DNA of 64,000 bases from Alkalibacillus salilacus (GTDB lineage Bacteria > Bacillota > Bacilli > Bacillales > Alkalibacillaceae): assembly GCF_030812915.1 (NCBI RefSeq), contig NZ_JAUSTQ010000010.1, forward strand, positions 36,259 through 100,258. Reading direction: 5' to 3'. Position numbers and translations under genes: made by a program. The notes under the pieces were generated by a model that made no database searches, was not told where the DNA came from, and was given only the letters and a program-made list of their open reading frames with translations. Shown piece after piece: positions 1-7,585 of this stretch. Each line of letters opens with the position of its first letter. The stretch's first letter is position 1.

Positions 1-283
1 CAAACGCACGCAATGTATGATCATACCCTTGTTCATCATTCCAGACTTTCGTGGTAATGAACAAGTCATCGCGATTAACACCACTTTCCTTGATTCCTTG
101 ACCAACCCCCACTTCGTTATCATAAAACGAGGCGGTATCAATTAGACGATAGCCGTGTTGAATCGCTGTCTGTACACTTTGACTTGCTTCATCATCTTCC
201 CATACTTTATATACACCTAGACCATAACCTGGCATTTTCACACCATCATTTAATGTTTTCGTAGCTTGAATATTGTTTAGCAA
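1..283 (-). CDS. Aldo/keto reductase, N-terminal 94 residues (cut by window edge)
   Basis: The protein is a cytoplasmic NAD(P)H-dependent oxidoreductase of the aldo/keto reductase superfamily, closest in style to the YtbE/YvgN or 2,5-diketogluconate reductase group. It starts at a TTG codon (281-283) with a TAAGGAGG ribosome-binding site at 291-298. The visible part holds the conserved DTASFYDNE segment, giving the catalytic Asp and Tyr of the family, and TTKVWN, giving the catalytic Lys. The barrel continues past the window. Its ribosome-binding site overlaps the stop codon of the upstream yutG-like gene, so the two are probably co-transcribed. The physiological substrate cannot be told. Confidence 0.88.
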   Translation of the reverse strand, partial: MLNNIQATKTLNDGVKMPGYGLGVYKVWEDDEASQSVQTAIQHGYRLIDTASFYDNEVGVGQGIKESGVNRDDLFITTKVWNDEQGYDHTLRAF

Positions 284-295
284 ATTAGAACCTCC

Positions 296-856
296 TTAGA
301 AACGTTCTTCTTGATCACGTTGTTCGATTTCTTCTTCACTAAGCCCATCAATAGAATCGCGTAATCGATGAGCAATACGGCTCGATGCATTAGCTGCAAT
401 ACTTCCTACCATGTCATCTAAAAAGGTGTGACATTGGCCACCTACTTTAGAATCAAGATCTTTTATAATACCTTTTTTCTCTTTATCTAAATGACCAAAA
501 GTGGTTACAGAAATACTACCATAACCAAGCGCTGCACCAAATGCGATTGTTTCATCGACTCCGAACAGCCCTTCATCTTGCTCGACTAAAGATTGAAGGG
601 GTTCTGATAATTCCCCTTGTTCAGCAAGCCGATCTAATTCAATGCCAACTAATAATGCATGTTGAATTTCCCGTTTATCCAATACACGATTGACACTATC
701 GATACAATAATCAAATGATAGCGACGGATTATAAGGTTTTTGCATTTCATATACAATTTCTGCAATACTATGGATAGTGACCCCACGATTTTCTAACGCT
801 TCCCGTGCGGCTTGTTCAATTTGATCACTTGGAATATGACTAAAATGTTCTGCCAT
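296..856 (-). CDS. yutG: YutG-like phosphatidylglycerophosphatase A family protein
   Basis: This 186-residue protein resembles the low-temperature-requirement C / phosphatidylglycerophosphatase A-related family (YutG of Bacillus). The N-terminal half is helical. The C-terminal half carries the conserved GAALGYGSISVTTFG and THFLDDMVGS-type segments (here CHTFLDDMVGSIAA), with acidic residues likely to bind metal. Family membership is seen in the sequence. The reaction, phosphatidylglycerophosphate to phosphatidylglycerol, is known only for relatives and is inferred here. Unlike membrane PgpA enzymes it has no strong transmembrane segments. It precedes the aldo/keto reductase in one operon. Confidence 0.75.
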   Translation of the reverse strand: MAEHFSHIPSDQIEQAAREALENRGVTIHSIAEIVYEMQKPYNPSLSFDYCIDSVNRVLDKREIQHALLVGIELDRLAEQGELSEPLQSLVEQDEGLFGVDETIAFGAALGYGSISVTTFGHLDKEKKGIIKDLDSKVGGQCHTFLDDMVGSIAANASSRIAHRLRDSIDGLSEEEIEQRDQEERF

Positions 857-1000
857 GATTATTGCCTCCTTTGTTTAAGTATACCATGCGAAAGAATTTG
901 GACAAATCGAAAAAGTTCGCGAATTTTGTATAATATGGTAAAATATAAGCATCCAGTGTGGCCTTACATCATTTAATCTATTAGAACTGGAGGGTTTCGA

Positions 1001-1726
1001 TTGGGTAGAGATGGCTCAATGATCGAACGCGAAATCGAAAGTGAATATATGAATGAAACATTTACACTTAGTATTTATCGCCCTGAAAATTATTCACCTT
1101 TATATAAATATTATCTGTGTATTGTGCAAGATGGTGATGATTATTATCAACTCGGACGTCTCGCCCGCGTCAGTGACAACCTTCATGCAGAAGGTAAAAT
1201 TGAGAACACGATTTTCTGCGGCATTCACTATCAAGACCGGGACGACCGCTGGCATAAGTATCATCCAGATAGTGAGATGCAGGAAAATTATATGAAATTT
1301 TTACGTTTTGAAGTCGTGCCTATTTTGGACAAGGAGCTACCTAGCTATCATGTTAAGTCTTGTCGTGTGTTAATGGGCGACTCACTCGGCGGCACAGTTT
1401 CACTCATGACCGCTTTAAAATACCCGAACACATTTGGAAAAGTCATTATGCAGTCTCCTTTTACAGATGAACGAATCGAACAACTTGTTAAAGATAGTAG
1501 CGAAATTGATACCATGTCGATCTACCATACAATTGGTTTAGATGAAGAAAAAGTAGAAACAACATACGGCGATATTGAAGATTTTTTAAATCCGAATCGC
1601 AAACTAAACCAACTATTAGAAGAACGCGTTTCAGATTATAAATATAAAGAATTAAAGGGTAAACATACATGGAAGCAATGGCAAAAAGACCTACCCAATG
1701 CTATTGAATATATTTTTGGAAAATAA
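1001..1726 (+). CDS. yjcH: YjcH-like alpha/beta hydrolase (putative esterase)
   Basis: This 241-residue alpha/beta hydrolase belongs to the Esterase-D/enterochelin-esterase-like group. The nucleophile elbow GDSLGG is near residue 128, and a His in GKHTW near the C-terminus can complete the triad. It starts at TTG 1001 with CTGGAGGG at 987-994; an in-frame ATG at 1019 is an alternative. It is first in the block yjcH, yjcG, yjcF, the same three neighbours as in B. subtilis, which supports the assignment. The substrate is unknown. A weak hairpin with a T-run lies at about 1735-1762 and may partly end transcription. Confidence 0.8.
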   Translation: MGRDGSMIEREIESEYMNETFTLSIYRPENYSPLYKYYLCIVQDGDDYYQLGRLARVSDNLHAEGKIENTIFCGIHYQDRDDRWHKYHPDSEMQENYMKFLRFEVVPILDKELPSYHVKSCRVLMGDSLGGTVSLMTALKYPNTFGKVIMQSPFTDERIEQLVKDSSEIDTMSIYHTIGLDEEKVETTYGDIEDFLNPNRKLNQLLEERVSDYKYKELKGKHTWKQWQKDLPNAIEYIFGK

Positions 1727-1846
1727 GCACAAATAAAGGGCGATTTTTATACCCTTTTTCTGTTATAATAAAGTTTATAGCTAAAAAAGCAGTTTAATTC
1801 GGAGTTTAAAACAAGAAATTTTGAAATTTAATGGAGGGATTTAATC

Positions 1847-2368
1847 ATGACACCCGTAACTTATGGTATTGCCATTTTTCCATCTAAAGAAATACAAGAC
1901 GAAGCAAACTCCTACCGAAAGCGCTATGACCCACGTTATTCGTTAATTCCACCGCATATCACATTAAAAGAGAGCTTTGAAGCAACACAAGAAGAAATTA
2001 AGGAAATCGAAAAGGCTTGCAGTGAATTAGCGAAAAAGGTTAAGCCTTTTGATATTCATATAGGACGAGTGAGCTCATTCAGCCCGACAACAGAAACCAT
2101 TTATTTACGTGTCGATGATCATGATCAGCTCACCTATTTAAACGAAAAAATGCATGAGGAGCCATTCCCAGATAATCGTGAATTTAAGTTCGTCCCTCAT
2201 ATTACGATTAGTCAAGAATTATCAGAAGACGAACATTCCGATGTTTATGGTAGTTTAAAAATGCTATCATTTGATTTATACGATACGGTAGATCGGTTCC
2301 AATTGTTATATCAATTAGAAGACGGTTCATGGACTGTCCACGAAACATTTAAGTTAGGCGAGGGATAA
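1847..2368 (+). CDS. yjcG: YjcG, 2H phosphoesterase (2'-5' RNA ligase-like)
   Basis: This 173-residue member of the 2H phosphoesterase superfamily carries two H-x-T motifs: PHITLKE near residue 45 and PHITISQ near residue 124. These supply the two catalytic histidines. Relatives ligate or hydrolyse 2'-5' or cyclic phosphodiester bonds in RNA; the cellular substrate of YjcG is not established. Length matches B. subtilis YjcG (about 171). It has a good ribosome-binding site (GGAGGG at 1832-1837) and stops 6 bases before yjcF, so the two are almost certainly co-translated. Confidence 0.88.
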   Translation: MTPVTYGIAIFPSKEIQDEANSYRKRYDPRYSLIPPHITLKESFEATQEEIKEIEKACSELAKKVKPFDIHIGRVSSFSPTTETIYLRVDDHDQLTYLNEKMHEEPFPDNREFKFVPHITISQELSEDEHSDVYGSLKMLSFDLYDTVDRFQLLYQLEDGSWTVHETFKLGEG

Positions 2369-2374
2369 ATAACG

Positions 2375-2803
2375 ATGCTTAAGATCAAACCAATCGAAAC
2401 AATACGAGAAAAAGACGAAGCGTTCGATATTCGAAAAGTGGTTTTTGTTGAAGAACAAAAAGTTCCTTTTGATGAGGAGATGGATGAGTTTGATGATCAT
2501 GCCATTCACTTTGTCGGCTACACCATGGAACGTCGCCCCGTTGCAGCTAGTCGCCTCCGCTTCGTTGATGAATACGGCAAGCTTGAAAGAATTGCTGTCT
2601 TGAATGAGGAACGCGGTAATGGTTATGGGCGCGATATTATTCTTGCCATGGAAGATGCTATTCGCGAAAAAGGTTTTTCAAAGGCAAAATTAAATGCACA
2701 AACATACGCCATTAAATTTTACGAAAAACTTGGCTATGAAGTCGTCTCAGAAGAATTCATGGATGCAGGTATTCCTCATGTCACCATGATAAAAGATTTA
2801 TAA
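2375..2803 (+). CDS. yjcF: YjcF, GNAT-family N-acetyltransferase
   Basis: This 142-residue acetyltransferase belongs to the ElaA/YjcF branch of the GNAT fold. The N-terminal segment DIRKVVFVEEQKVPFDEEMD is typical of that branch. The acetyl-CoA loop appears as LNEERGNGYGRDII (R/Q-x-x-G-x-G/A type). The C-terminal FYEKLGYEV is the usual last strand and helix. It lies 6 bp after yjcG, with the ribosome-binding site GGCGAGGG inside the end of yjcG, and is followed by a strong terminator. The acceptor substrate is not known. Confidence 0.85.
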   Translation: MLKIKPIETIREKDEAFDIRKVVFVEEQKVPFDEEMDEFDDHAIHFVGYTMERRPVAASRLRFVDEYGKLERIAVLNEERGNGYGRDIILAMEDAIREKGFSKAKLNAQTYAIKFYEKLGYEVVSEEFMDAGIPHVTMIKDL

Positions 2804-2806
2804 CAC

Positions 2807-2836
2807 AAAAAGCTGGCTTAATTGCCAGCTTTTTTT
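2807..2836 (+). terminator. Rho-independent terminator after yjcF
   Basis: A hairpin with arms AAAGCTGGC and GCCAGCTTT, a TTAATT loop and a run of T follows the yjcF stop codon. Confidence 0.9.
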
Positions 2837-2886
2837 ATTGCTATTCATTATAGAAAATAGTCATTCTTATTCTTTCATGAATTATA

Positions 2887-2970
2887 TTAAATCAGCCAAT
2901 GATACATTAACCATGCCACCATTAAAACGATAGCTAAGATCACAAGCCCTAAGGTCATTTTACCTTGCAT
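2887..2970 (-). CDS. 27-residue putative membrane miniprotein
   Basis: This small reading frame begins MQGKMTLG and then runs as one hydrophobic helix (LVILAIVLMVAWLMY) to its stop. GAGAGG at 2980-2985 sits 9 bases before the chosen ATG (2968-2970). An in-frame ATG at 2977-2979 is too close to that site. A single-span miniprotein is what the sequence shows. I do not recognise the family and infer no function. It lies in the 290-base gap between yjcF and the DUF421 gene, on the opposite strand to both. Confidence 0.5.
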   Translation of the reverse strand: MQGKMTLGLVILAIVLMVAWLMYHWLI

Positions 2971-3094
2971 AGCCTTCATCCTCTCAACAAACTTTTTCGT
3001 ATAGTTTGTTTCAACTGATCTTGTTTCATGCATGTATGAAAGTCAATTCACCTTCCATAATAAGAACTAATTGAAATGGGAGGTGTCACAAAAA

Positions 3095-3766
3095 TTGGAC
3101 TTTTTAAGTATATTGATCGAATCATGCATAGGCTTTATTGCGCTTTTTGTTTTAACAAAATTACTAGGTAAATCCCAAATCACTCAAATTACAGCATTCG
3201 ATTTTATTTCAGCTCTTGTTTTAGGTGAACTCGTCGGAAATGCCTTATTTGATCAAGAGGTCGGCGTAGGCATGATTTTGTTCGCTGTTGCACTTTGGGG
3301 TATTTTAATTTATGTGACAGAGTGGGTTACTAATAAATTCAGGCGTACACGAAAGATATTGGAAGGCTCTCCTTCCCTTATTATTAGAAGGGGACAAATT
3401 CAAAAAGATGTGATGAAAAAAGCTAAACTTGATATGAATCAACTCATGCATCTAATAAGAGATGAAGGTGTGTTTTCAATTCAAGAAGTAGAATATGCTG
3501 TGTTTGAAACGAATGGCAGTATTAACGTCCTTAAAAAATATATCCACCAATCGCCAACTAATGAGCAATTTAATCAAACACCACGACCAGTCGAATTACC
3601 AATTACGATCATTACTGACGGTGAATTGGTTACCGAAAATTTAAAAGAAATTGTTTGGGACAAACACCAAGTTAAGGAAGAATTGAAACGACAAGATTTA
3701 GAGATCCACCAGGTTATGTATGCCGAATGGACACAAAAATCCGGCTTGTATGTGATGCCATACTAA
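3095..3766 (+). CDS. DUF421 (YetF/YdfS-like) membrane protein
   Basis: This DUF421 protein of about 223 residues has an N-terminal membrane part with three hydrophobic helices (roughly residues 5-90) and a C-terminal cytosolic part. The family hallmarks TKLLGKSQITQIT, DFISALVLGELVGNAL and the RKILEGSP segment are present. Bacillus relatives (YetF, YdfS, YrbG) are spore or cell membrane proteins of poorly defined role. I prefer the TTG start at 3095 because GGGAGGTG (3078-3085) sits at proper spacing before it; an upstream TTG at 3071 has no such site. No clear terminator follows, and a convergent gene ends 9 bases away. Confidence 0.85.
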   Translation: MDFLSILIESCIGFIALFVLTKLLGKSQITQITAFDFISALVLGELVGNALFDQEVGVGMILFAVALWGILIYVTEWVTNKFRRTRKILEGSPSLIIRRGQIQKDVMKKAKLDMNQLMHLIRDEGVFSIQEVEYAVFETNGSINVLKKYIHQSPTNEQFNQTPRPVELPITIITDGELVTENLKEIVWDKHQVKEELKRQDLEIHQVMYAEWTQKSGLYVMPY

Positions 3767-3775
3767 CCAGGTTTC

Positions 3776-4675
3776 TTATGATGAGGCTTTCACCATGATC
3801 CGATAATTTTCTATTTCACAGTGAAGATCGCCATCGTCCATTAAGGCTTTCACATAACCACCGACAGCTGTGCGAAACAATAAGTATTGAGATAATTGCT
3901 CTGCATTCACATTAAAACGAGCACACATGTATGAAACGACATCTTCTAAGGATAGCCCATGTGGTGAGATTCGTACCATTTCATATAAAGCTTTTAGGAC
4001 AGAGCGATGATAAGCGATATTGGCTTCAAGTGTGTCGTGATAATCTTCTTCAAATTTGCCGTGGCCAGGAATTGCTCCACTATAATTCGTCGTTTTTAAC
4101 TTTTCAAGGCTATGAATCGTATCATGAGCACATGTTAAAAACGGAATTTTATGTTTATGAAGCTCTTTTTCACCAAAATAACTATCAGCCGCAAATAACA
4201 CATCGTGTGTTGCAACCGCTAACTGGTGATAACTATGGCCCGGTGTTAAAATACAGTCTAACTCAATTCCATCGATCGTATGCCTGCCTTCATCAACAAT
4301 CAAATCAACATCAATCGGAGGTCCTTCCAAAAATTTATTACGAATTTCATCAGGTGGTGTGGTTCCTTGGAATAAATACATTGGTTCTAGTATAGGATGT
4401 TGCATGATTGATGCCTCTAACGGGGGAGCAATAATTTTTACATTATAATGTTTATGTAAATAACTAGCTCCGCCAAAGTGGTCTGCATGGGCATGAGTTA
4501 TAAATAAATGCGTCACTGGTAGCCCCTGTTCATCAAGTTGCCTTACGACCTTTCGAATCGCCGAGGCATCAATACCAGCATCTATTAATAAGCCTTGATC
4601 ACCTTCATGCACGTACCCCACATTGACGGAGCTTTGAGAATAATAACAATGTTCATTAATTTGAGTCATCTTCAT
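3776..4675 (-). CDS. Metallo-beta-lactamase-fold hydrolase
   Basis: This 299-residue MBL-fold enzyme has the zinc-binding motif THAHADHFGG (His61, His63, Asp65, His66), a third-site His in LTPGHSYHQ, a later Asp in FAADSYFGE and a C-terminal GHG histidine, so both metal sites look complete. The extra C-terminal domain of about 80 residues after the lactamase fold resembles the helical tail of the LACTB2-like or SNR-type subgroup. Relatives hydrolyse thioesters, lactones, sulfur species or RNA. The sequence does not decide the substrate. It starts at ATG with GAAAGGA upstream. Confidence 0.85.
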   Translation of the reverse strand: MKMTQINEHCYYSQSSVNVGYVHEGDQGLLIDAGIDASAIRKVVRQLDEQGLPVTHLFITHAHADHFGGASYLHKHYNVKIIAPPLEASIMQHPILEPMYLFQGTTPPDEIRNKFLEGPPIDVDLIVDEGRHTIDGIELDCILTPGHSYHQLAVATHDVLFAADSYFGEKELHKHKIPFLTCAHDTIHSLEKLKTTNYSGAIPGHGKFEEDYHDTLEANIAYHRSVLKALYEMVRISPHGLSLEDVVSYMCARFNVNAEQLSQYLLFRTAVGGYVKALMDDGDLHCEIENYRIMVKASS

Positions 4676-4707
4676 AATTTAAGTCCTTTCCTTAGCCTAG
4701 CACTCAA

Positions 4708-5031
4708 TTAGATACTTTCGCTAAAGAACTGTCCTTTTCCTGTCAAATCTTTAAAATTTCTTAAATTTGCCGGATGATGAACATTGTCAGGGGTGTATAA
4801 TTGCATCGTTTCAGCTTGTTCAGCATTTTGTGTCTGATCATCTTTGGAGTTGTTTTGGTAGCGCTTACTCATTTGTTTACGATCTTCTGCGTACTCAAAT
4901 GCTTGCTTACGTTTCGTATCAAGTTCAACACCGAATGGACGCTCAACCATATATGGCACACGATTTTCAGCTGTCACACGTTGCTGATACCGCTGATATT
5001 GATATTGATCAACCGGTAAAATGTAACCCAT
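4708..5031 (-). CDS. Conserved-looking hypothetical protein, 107 residues
   Basis: I do not recognise this protein with confidence. It is hydrophilic and rich in Gln and Tyr near its start (MGYILPVDQYQYQRYQQRV). It has a charged middle with KRKQAFEYAEDRKQMSKRYQN and a polar tail ending FKDLTGKGQFFSESI. No signal peptide or membrane helix is seen. The ribosome-binding site GGAAGGAG is strong. It shares strand and orientation with the following MBL gene (33 bp away), so they may be co-transcribed. A 21-bp repeat array lies upstream. Confidence 0.65.
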   Translation of the reverse strand: MGYILPVDQYQYQRYQQRVTAENRVPYMVERPFGVELDTKRKQAFEYAEDRKQMSKRYQNNSKDDQTQNAEQAETMQLYTPDNVHHPANLRNFKDLTGKGQFFSESI

Positions 5032-5120
5032 ACGACCAACTCCTTCCTTACTACTTCTATACCCGATTTATAAATAGAATATTCGTAATTTCTTTAAATT
5101 TTATGACTGTAGAGGAAGTA

Positions 5121-5246
5121 TTAATGAAATAATTCGTCTTATTTTTGAGATAAATGCTATGACTATTGAGATAACTGACTCCATTTATTTCAAAACTAAA
5201 GCCACTAATTTAAAAACTAAATCGCTATACTCATAAAACGAGGAAC
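5121..5246. repeat. Array F: six degenerate 21-bp units, TTGARATAAC-type core
   Basis: Six consecutive 21-bp units start at 5121, 5142, 5163, 5184, 5205 and 5226. The best units share TTGAGATAA; units 4 and 5 carry the inverse form (TTATTTCAAAACT, TAATTTAAAAACT). The array fills the non-coding gap between the 107-residue gene and the 69-residue gene. Periodicity is exact, while sequence identity between units is modest. Confidence 0.6.
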
Positions 5247-5277
5247 TCACCTAATGTCGGCGAGTTCCTCTGTTCAT

Positions 5278-5487
5278 TTAAATCCATGAAAAAGGCGGTC
5301 GTTTATCATGATGATCATCATCTAATTCGTCTTCTTCCCCTTTTATTGTGTCCGCTTCATGATGATGTTCGCTCTTCACTTCACGACCAATCCATGGCTG
5401 TGACTGTTTTTCTGTAGGCTCAACTACGACATTTTCTGCTCGAATAATCAAATCATTTACATGAATTTCTTTTTTTGATTGGCCCAT
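5278..5487 (-). CDS. Small acidic protein, probable sporulation gene (69 residues)
   Basis: I do not recognise the family. The protein has an ordered-looking N-terminus (KKEIHVNDLIIRAENVVVEP) and a low-complexity, His/Asp/Glu-rich tail (EHHHEAD, DELDDDHHDKRPPFSWI) of the kind seen in spore coat or metal-binding proteins. GAGAGGAG precedes the ATG well. Upstream on the same strand is CATAGACTA (5523-5531), a match to the sigma-K -10 consensus CATANNNTA. The next gene codes for a coat protein. A mother-cell spore role is inferred from these two facts. Confidence 0.65.
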   Translation of the reverse strand: MGQSKKEIHVNDLIIRAENVVVEPTEKQSQPWIGREVKSEHHHEADTIKGEEDELDDDHHDKRPPFSWI

Positions 5488-5522
5488 AAGTTCACTCCTC
5501 TCCCGATGTATCTTGCATTAAT

Positions 5523-5531
5523 TAGTCTATG
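5523..5531 (-). promoter_or_regulatory. Sigma-K-like -10 element before the 69-residue gene
   Basis: On the minus strand CATAGACTA matches CATANNNTA. A matching -35 AC at ideal spacing is not clear, so this is weaker than the cotZ and cotO sites. Confidence 0.4.
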
Positions 5532-5607
5532 CAAATGTCCTTTTATTAGCGTAGGTAAGTGCCCGACAATGACAAAACAAATTCCTAGTAAAACTCAGTC
5601 AAACGCC

Positions 5608-5637
5608 CACACCGTCATTCGATATGGGCATACATTA
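5608..5637 (+). promoter_or_regulatory. Sigma-K-like promoter of cotZ
   Basis: CATACATTA (5629-5637) fits the sigma-K -10 consensus CATANNNTA, and an AC-containing -35 (CACACC, with AC at 5611-5612) lies 16 bases upstream. It stands 47 bases before the cotZ start, as expected for a late mother-cell coat gene. Confidence 0.6.
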
Positions 5638-5683
5638 TTAACGTAACCTTAGTCAAAAGACTATTTTAGAAAGGAGCTTGCTT

Positions 5684-6151
5684 ATGTCTTGCTGCGATGA
5701 ACAGGGGCATCATCAAAAAGATGATAAGAACTGCGTTGCTGATATTTTACGACAAATCGTCGACGCGCAAGATGATATCGTAGATGATGATTGCGATATC
5801 GGATGTGAACAATCCATTCAAGACTTACGAGGTGATACAACTGCACCGAACAATCTGGATACGGTCCCAGTTTTACTTTACTGCAAATGCGAACCATTCA
5901 GAGGTTTCGGGGTACGCAATGATCAGAACCATACCGTTCTAGATAGTTTCTTCTTCAGAGTCAATGATGTTGGTCGCGACAACTGCGCCACTCTTGAATT
6001 ATTACGTGACCCATCAGACACACAACCAGGCTGTGTCGATCCAACTAAACAAAAAACAGGCAATTTACGCGCGACGGGCATTTGTATCACAGTAGATCTC
6101 GATTGCTTCTGCCACGTCACTTGCTTACCAGCTATGAATACACTTGGATAA
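5684..6151 (+). CDS. cotZ: CotZ/CotY-family outer spore coat (crust) protein
   Basis: This 155-residue, cysteine-rich protein is a morphogenetic component of the outermost spore coat or crust. It shows the family signs: MSCC start, Asp-rich N-terminal helix ending CDIGCEQSIQDL, a central PVLLYCKCEPFRGFG, SFFFRVNDV, CATLELLRD, and the C-terminal ICITVDLDCFCHVTCLP. About a dozen cysteines can form the disulfide network known for CotY/CotZ. The ATG at 5684 is chosen because AAGGAG (5671-5676) is 7 bases upstream. CotY and CotZ are paralogues in B. subtilis; only one copy is seen here, facing cotO and fabI as in that species. Confidence 0.88.
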   Translation: MSCCDEQGHHQKDDKNCVADILRQIVDAQDDIVDDDCDIGCEQSIQDLRGDTTAPNNLDTVPVLLYCKCEPFRGFGVRNDQNHTVLDSFFFRVNDVGRDNCATLELLRDPSDTQPGCVDPTKQKTGNLRATGICITVDLDCFCHVTCLPAMNTLG

Positions 6152-6154
6152 ACC

Positions 6155-6190
6155 AAAAAAGAGCTGCTTTTCGTAAGCAGCTCTTTTTTA
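6155..6190. terminator. Bidirectional terminator between cotZ and cotO
   Basis: Arms AAAAGAGCTGCTT and AAGCAGCTCTTTT around a small loop, with A-run and T-run on opposite sides, can serve both convergent genes. Confidence 0.9.
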
Positions 6191-6196
6191 ATTAAA

Positions 6197-6574
6197 TTAA
6201 AAACCTTTCAATCGAACATCTTTAATATTTTCTCGTTTCATATTAACTTTGAAACCCTGTTCGACGGTACGAATCACAAGCTGTTCGTCATCACATTGTT
6301 CGACAGTTCCTACATATGTTTGATTAGACGTGATCACTTCACATTTCATCTTTGGCATAATCGCTGGCATATCCGTCATATATTTCAGTTTTTCATCAAT
6401 CGTCATCTCATGAAATTTCCGACGTTTACTGGTTGCGTCTGTAGCACCACTTTCAGATTCAGATGATGGTGTCTCCTCTAAACTATAATATTGCTTCTGA
6501 GCTTTTGCTTCAGGTTCTGACTGTATTGGATTTGAAATAAATAATAATGGTGGTTTAGCTTGTTTTTCCGACAT
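6197..6574 (-). CDS. cotO: CotO-like spore coat protein (YjbX)
   Basis: This 125-residue protein has a disordered Ser/Glu/Lys-rich N-terminal half and a conserved C-terminal half beginning near FHEMTIDEKLKYMTDMP and then KCEVITSNQTYVGTV, a small beta-barrel-like segment. Position between cotZ and fabI matches B. subtilis cotO (yjbX), a controller of coat morphogenesis. The start is the ATG of MSEKQ (6572-6574), preceded by AAAGGAG; an upstream ATG in frame lacks a good site. Sigma-K-like CATACGGTA lies upstream at 6607-6615. Confidence 0.8.
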   Translation of the reverse strand: MSEKQAKPPLLFISNPIQSEPEAKAQKQYYSLEETPSSESESGATDATSKRRKFHEMTIDEKLKYMTDMPAIMPKMKCEVITSNQTYVGTVEQCDDEQLVIRTVEQGFKVNMKRENIKDVRLKGF

Positions 6575-6606
6575 AAAACCGACTCCTTTCTTAATCTCCT
6601 TCACTT

Positions 6607-6615
6607 TACCGTATG
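6607..6615 (-). promoter_or_regulatory. Sigma-K-like -10 element of cotO
   Basis: CATACGGTA on the minus strand fits CATANNNTA exactly, 32 bases before the cotO start. An AC about 17 bases further upstream could be the -35. Confidence 0.5.
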
Positions 6616-6643
6616 CACAACAGCCTACATATGTTCAGCTTTA

Positions 6644-6706
6644 GCATTTTTGAAATAATTCCACTTATTTCATAAATACCCGCATTTATTTAATAAATTC
6701 AAGCGT
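6644..6706. repeat. Array G: three degenerate 21-bp units
   Basis: Units start at 6644, 6665 and 6686 with cores TTTTTGAAATAATT, TTATTTCATAAAT and TTATTTAATAAAT. The sequence family and exact 21-bp period match arrays F, H and I. The array lies between cotO and the fabI terminator. Confidence 0.5.
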
Positions 6707-6718
6707 TGCTCTAACATT

Positions 6719-6750
6719 AAAAAAGCTCAACCCGCAAAGGTTGAGCTTTT
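6719..6750 (-). terminator. Terminator after fabI
   Basis: Arms AAAAGCTCAACC and GGTTGAGCTTTT flank a short loop; the T-run on the minus strand follows the stem. Confidence 0.9.
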
Positions 6751-6767
6751 ATCAAATCACATCTAAT

Positions 6768-7544
6768 TTATTTACCTAAAATGTTAAAACCAGAGTCAAC
6801 GTGTAGGATCTCACCTGTCATACCACGTGATAGATCACTCATTAGGAAGTATGCAACATCGCCGACTTCTTCTTGTGTCACAGGCTTACGTAAAGGTGCG
6901 CGTTCTTCGATTTCTTGTAAAATTGAATTAAAATCGCCCACACCTTTCGCTGACAACGTACGAATTGGACCTGCTGAAATTGCGTTCACACGGATTCCAT
7001 GCTTACCTAAATCATTTGCAGTATACTTCATCGTCGCATCAAGGCTTGCCTTCGCAACACCCATGACATTATAGTTTTGCACAACGCGCTCGCCACCAAG
7101 ATATGTGAGCGTCACAATGCTTCCACCTTCTGTCATTAAATCTTTGGATTCACGTGCAACTGCTGCTAATGAGTACGCACTGATGTTTTGCGACAATAAG
7201 AAACCATCGCGTGAGGTATCAATAAATTCACCGTTTAAATCATCACGGTTCGCAAACGCGATACAATGCGCTAAGCCATGAATCACACCAACATCTTCTT
7301 TAATACTGGTGAACGTCTGCTTGATCGCTTCATCATCTGTTACATCGCATTCATAAAACAAAGAATCGTCGCGGTCTAACGAACCTGCCAACTCACGGAC
7401 TGGCTTTTCAAAACGTTCATTCGCATACGTAAAGACCAATCGAGCTCCCGCATTGTGTAGTGCTTGCGCAATCCCCCAAGCAATACTACGACGGTTTGCA
7501 ACACCCATCACAACATATGTCTTACCTTCTAAAGAAAAATTCAT
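6768..7544 (-). CDS. fabI: Enoyl-[acyl-carrier-protein] reductase FabI
   Basis: FabI catalyses the last reduction in each round of type II fatty acid elongation, trans-2-enoyl-ACP to acyl-ACP with NAD(P)H. At 258 residues it has the full family length. It carries the FabI nucleotide-binding form (MGVANRRSIAWGIAQAL), the catalytic Tyr and Lys in YNVMGVAKASL, and the C-terminal GMTGEILHVDSGFNI. The ribosome-binding site AGGAGGT precedes ATG 7542-7544. A FapR-box-like palindrome sits upstream (7586-7602), so expression should respond to malonyl-CoA. FabI is the target of triclosan-type inhibitors in relatives. Confidence 0.97.
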   Translation of the reverse strand: MNFSLEGKTYVVMGVANRRSIAWGIAQALHNAGARLVFTYANERFEKPVRELAGSLDRDDSLFYECDVTDDEAIKQTFTSIKEDVGVIHGLAHCIAFANRDDLNGEFIDTSRDGFLLSQNISAYSLAAVARESKDLMTEGGSIVTLTYLGGERVVQNYNVMGVAKASLDATMKYTANDLGKHGIRVNAISAGPIRTLSAKGVGDFNSILQEIEERAPLRKPVTQEEVGDVAYFLMSDLSRGMTGEILHVDSGFNILGK

Positions 7545-7585
7545 TCAAATGACCTCCTGATCAGTCATAAAATTATGATTTATTA

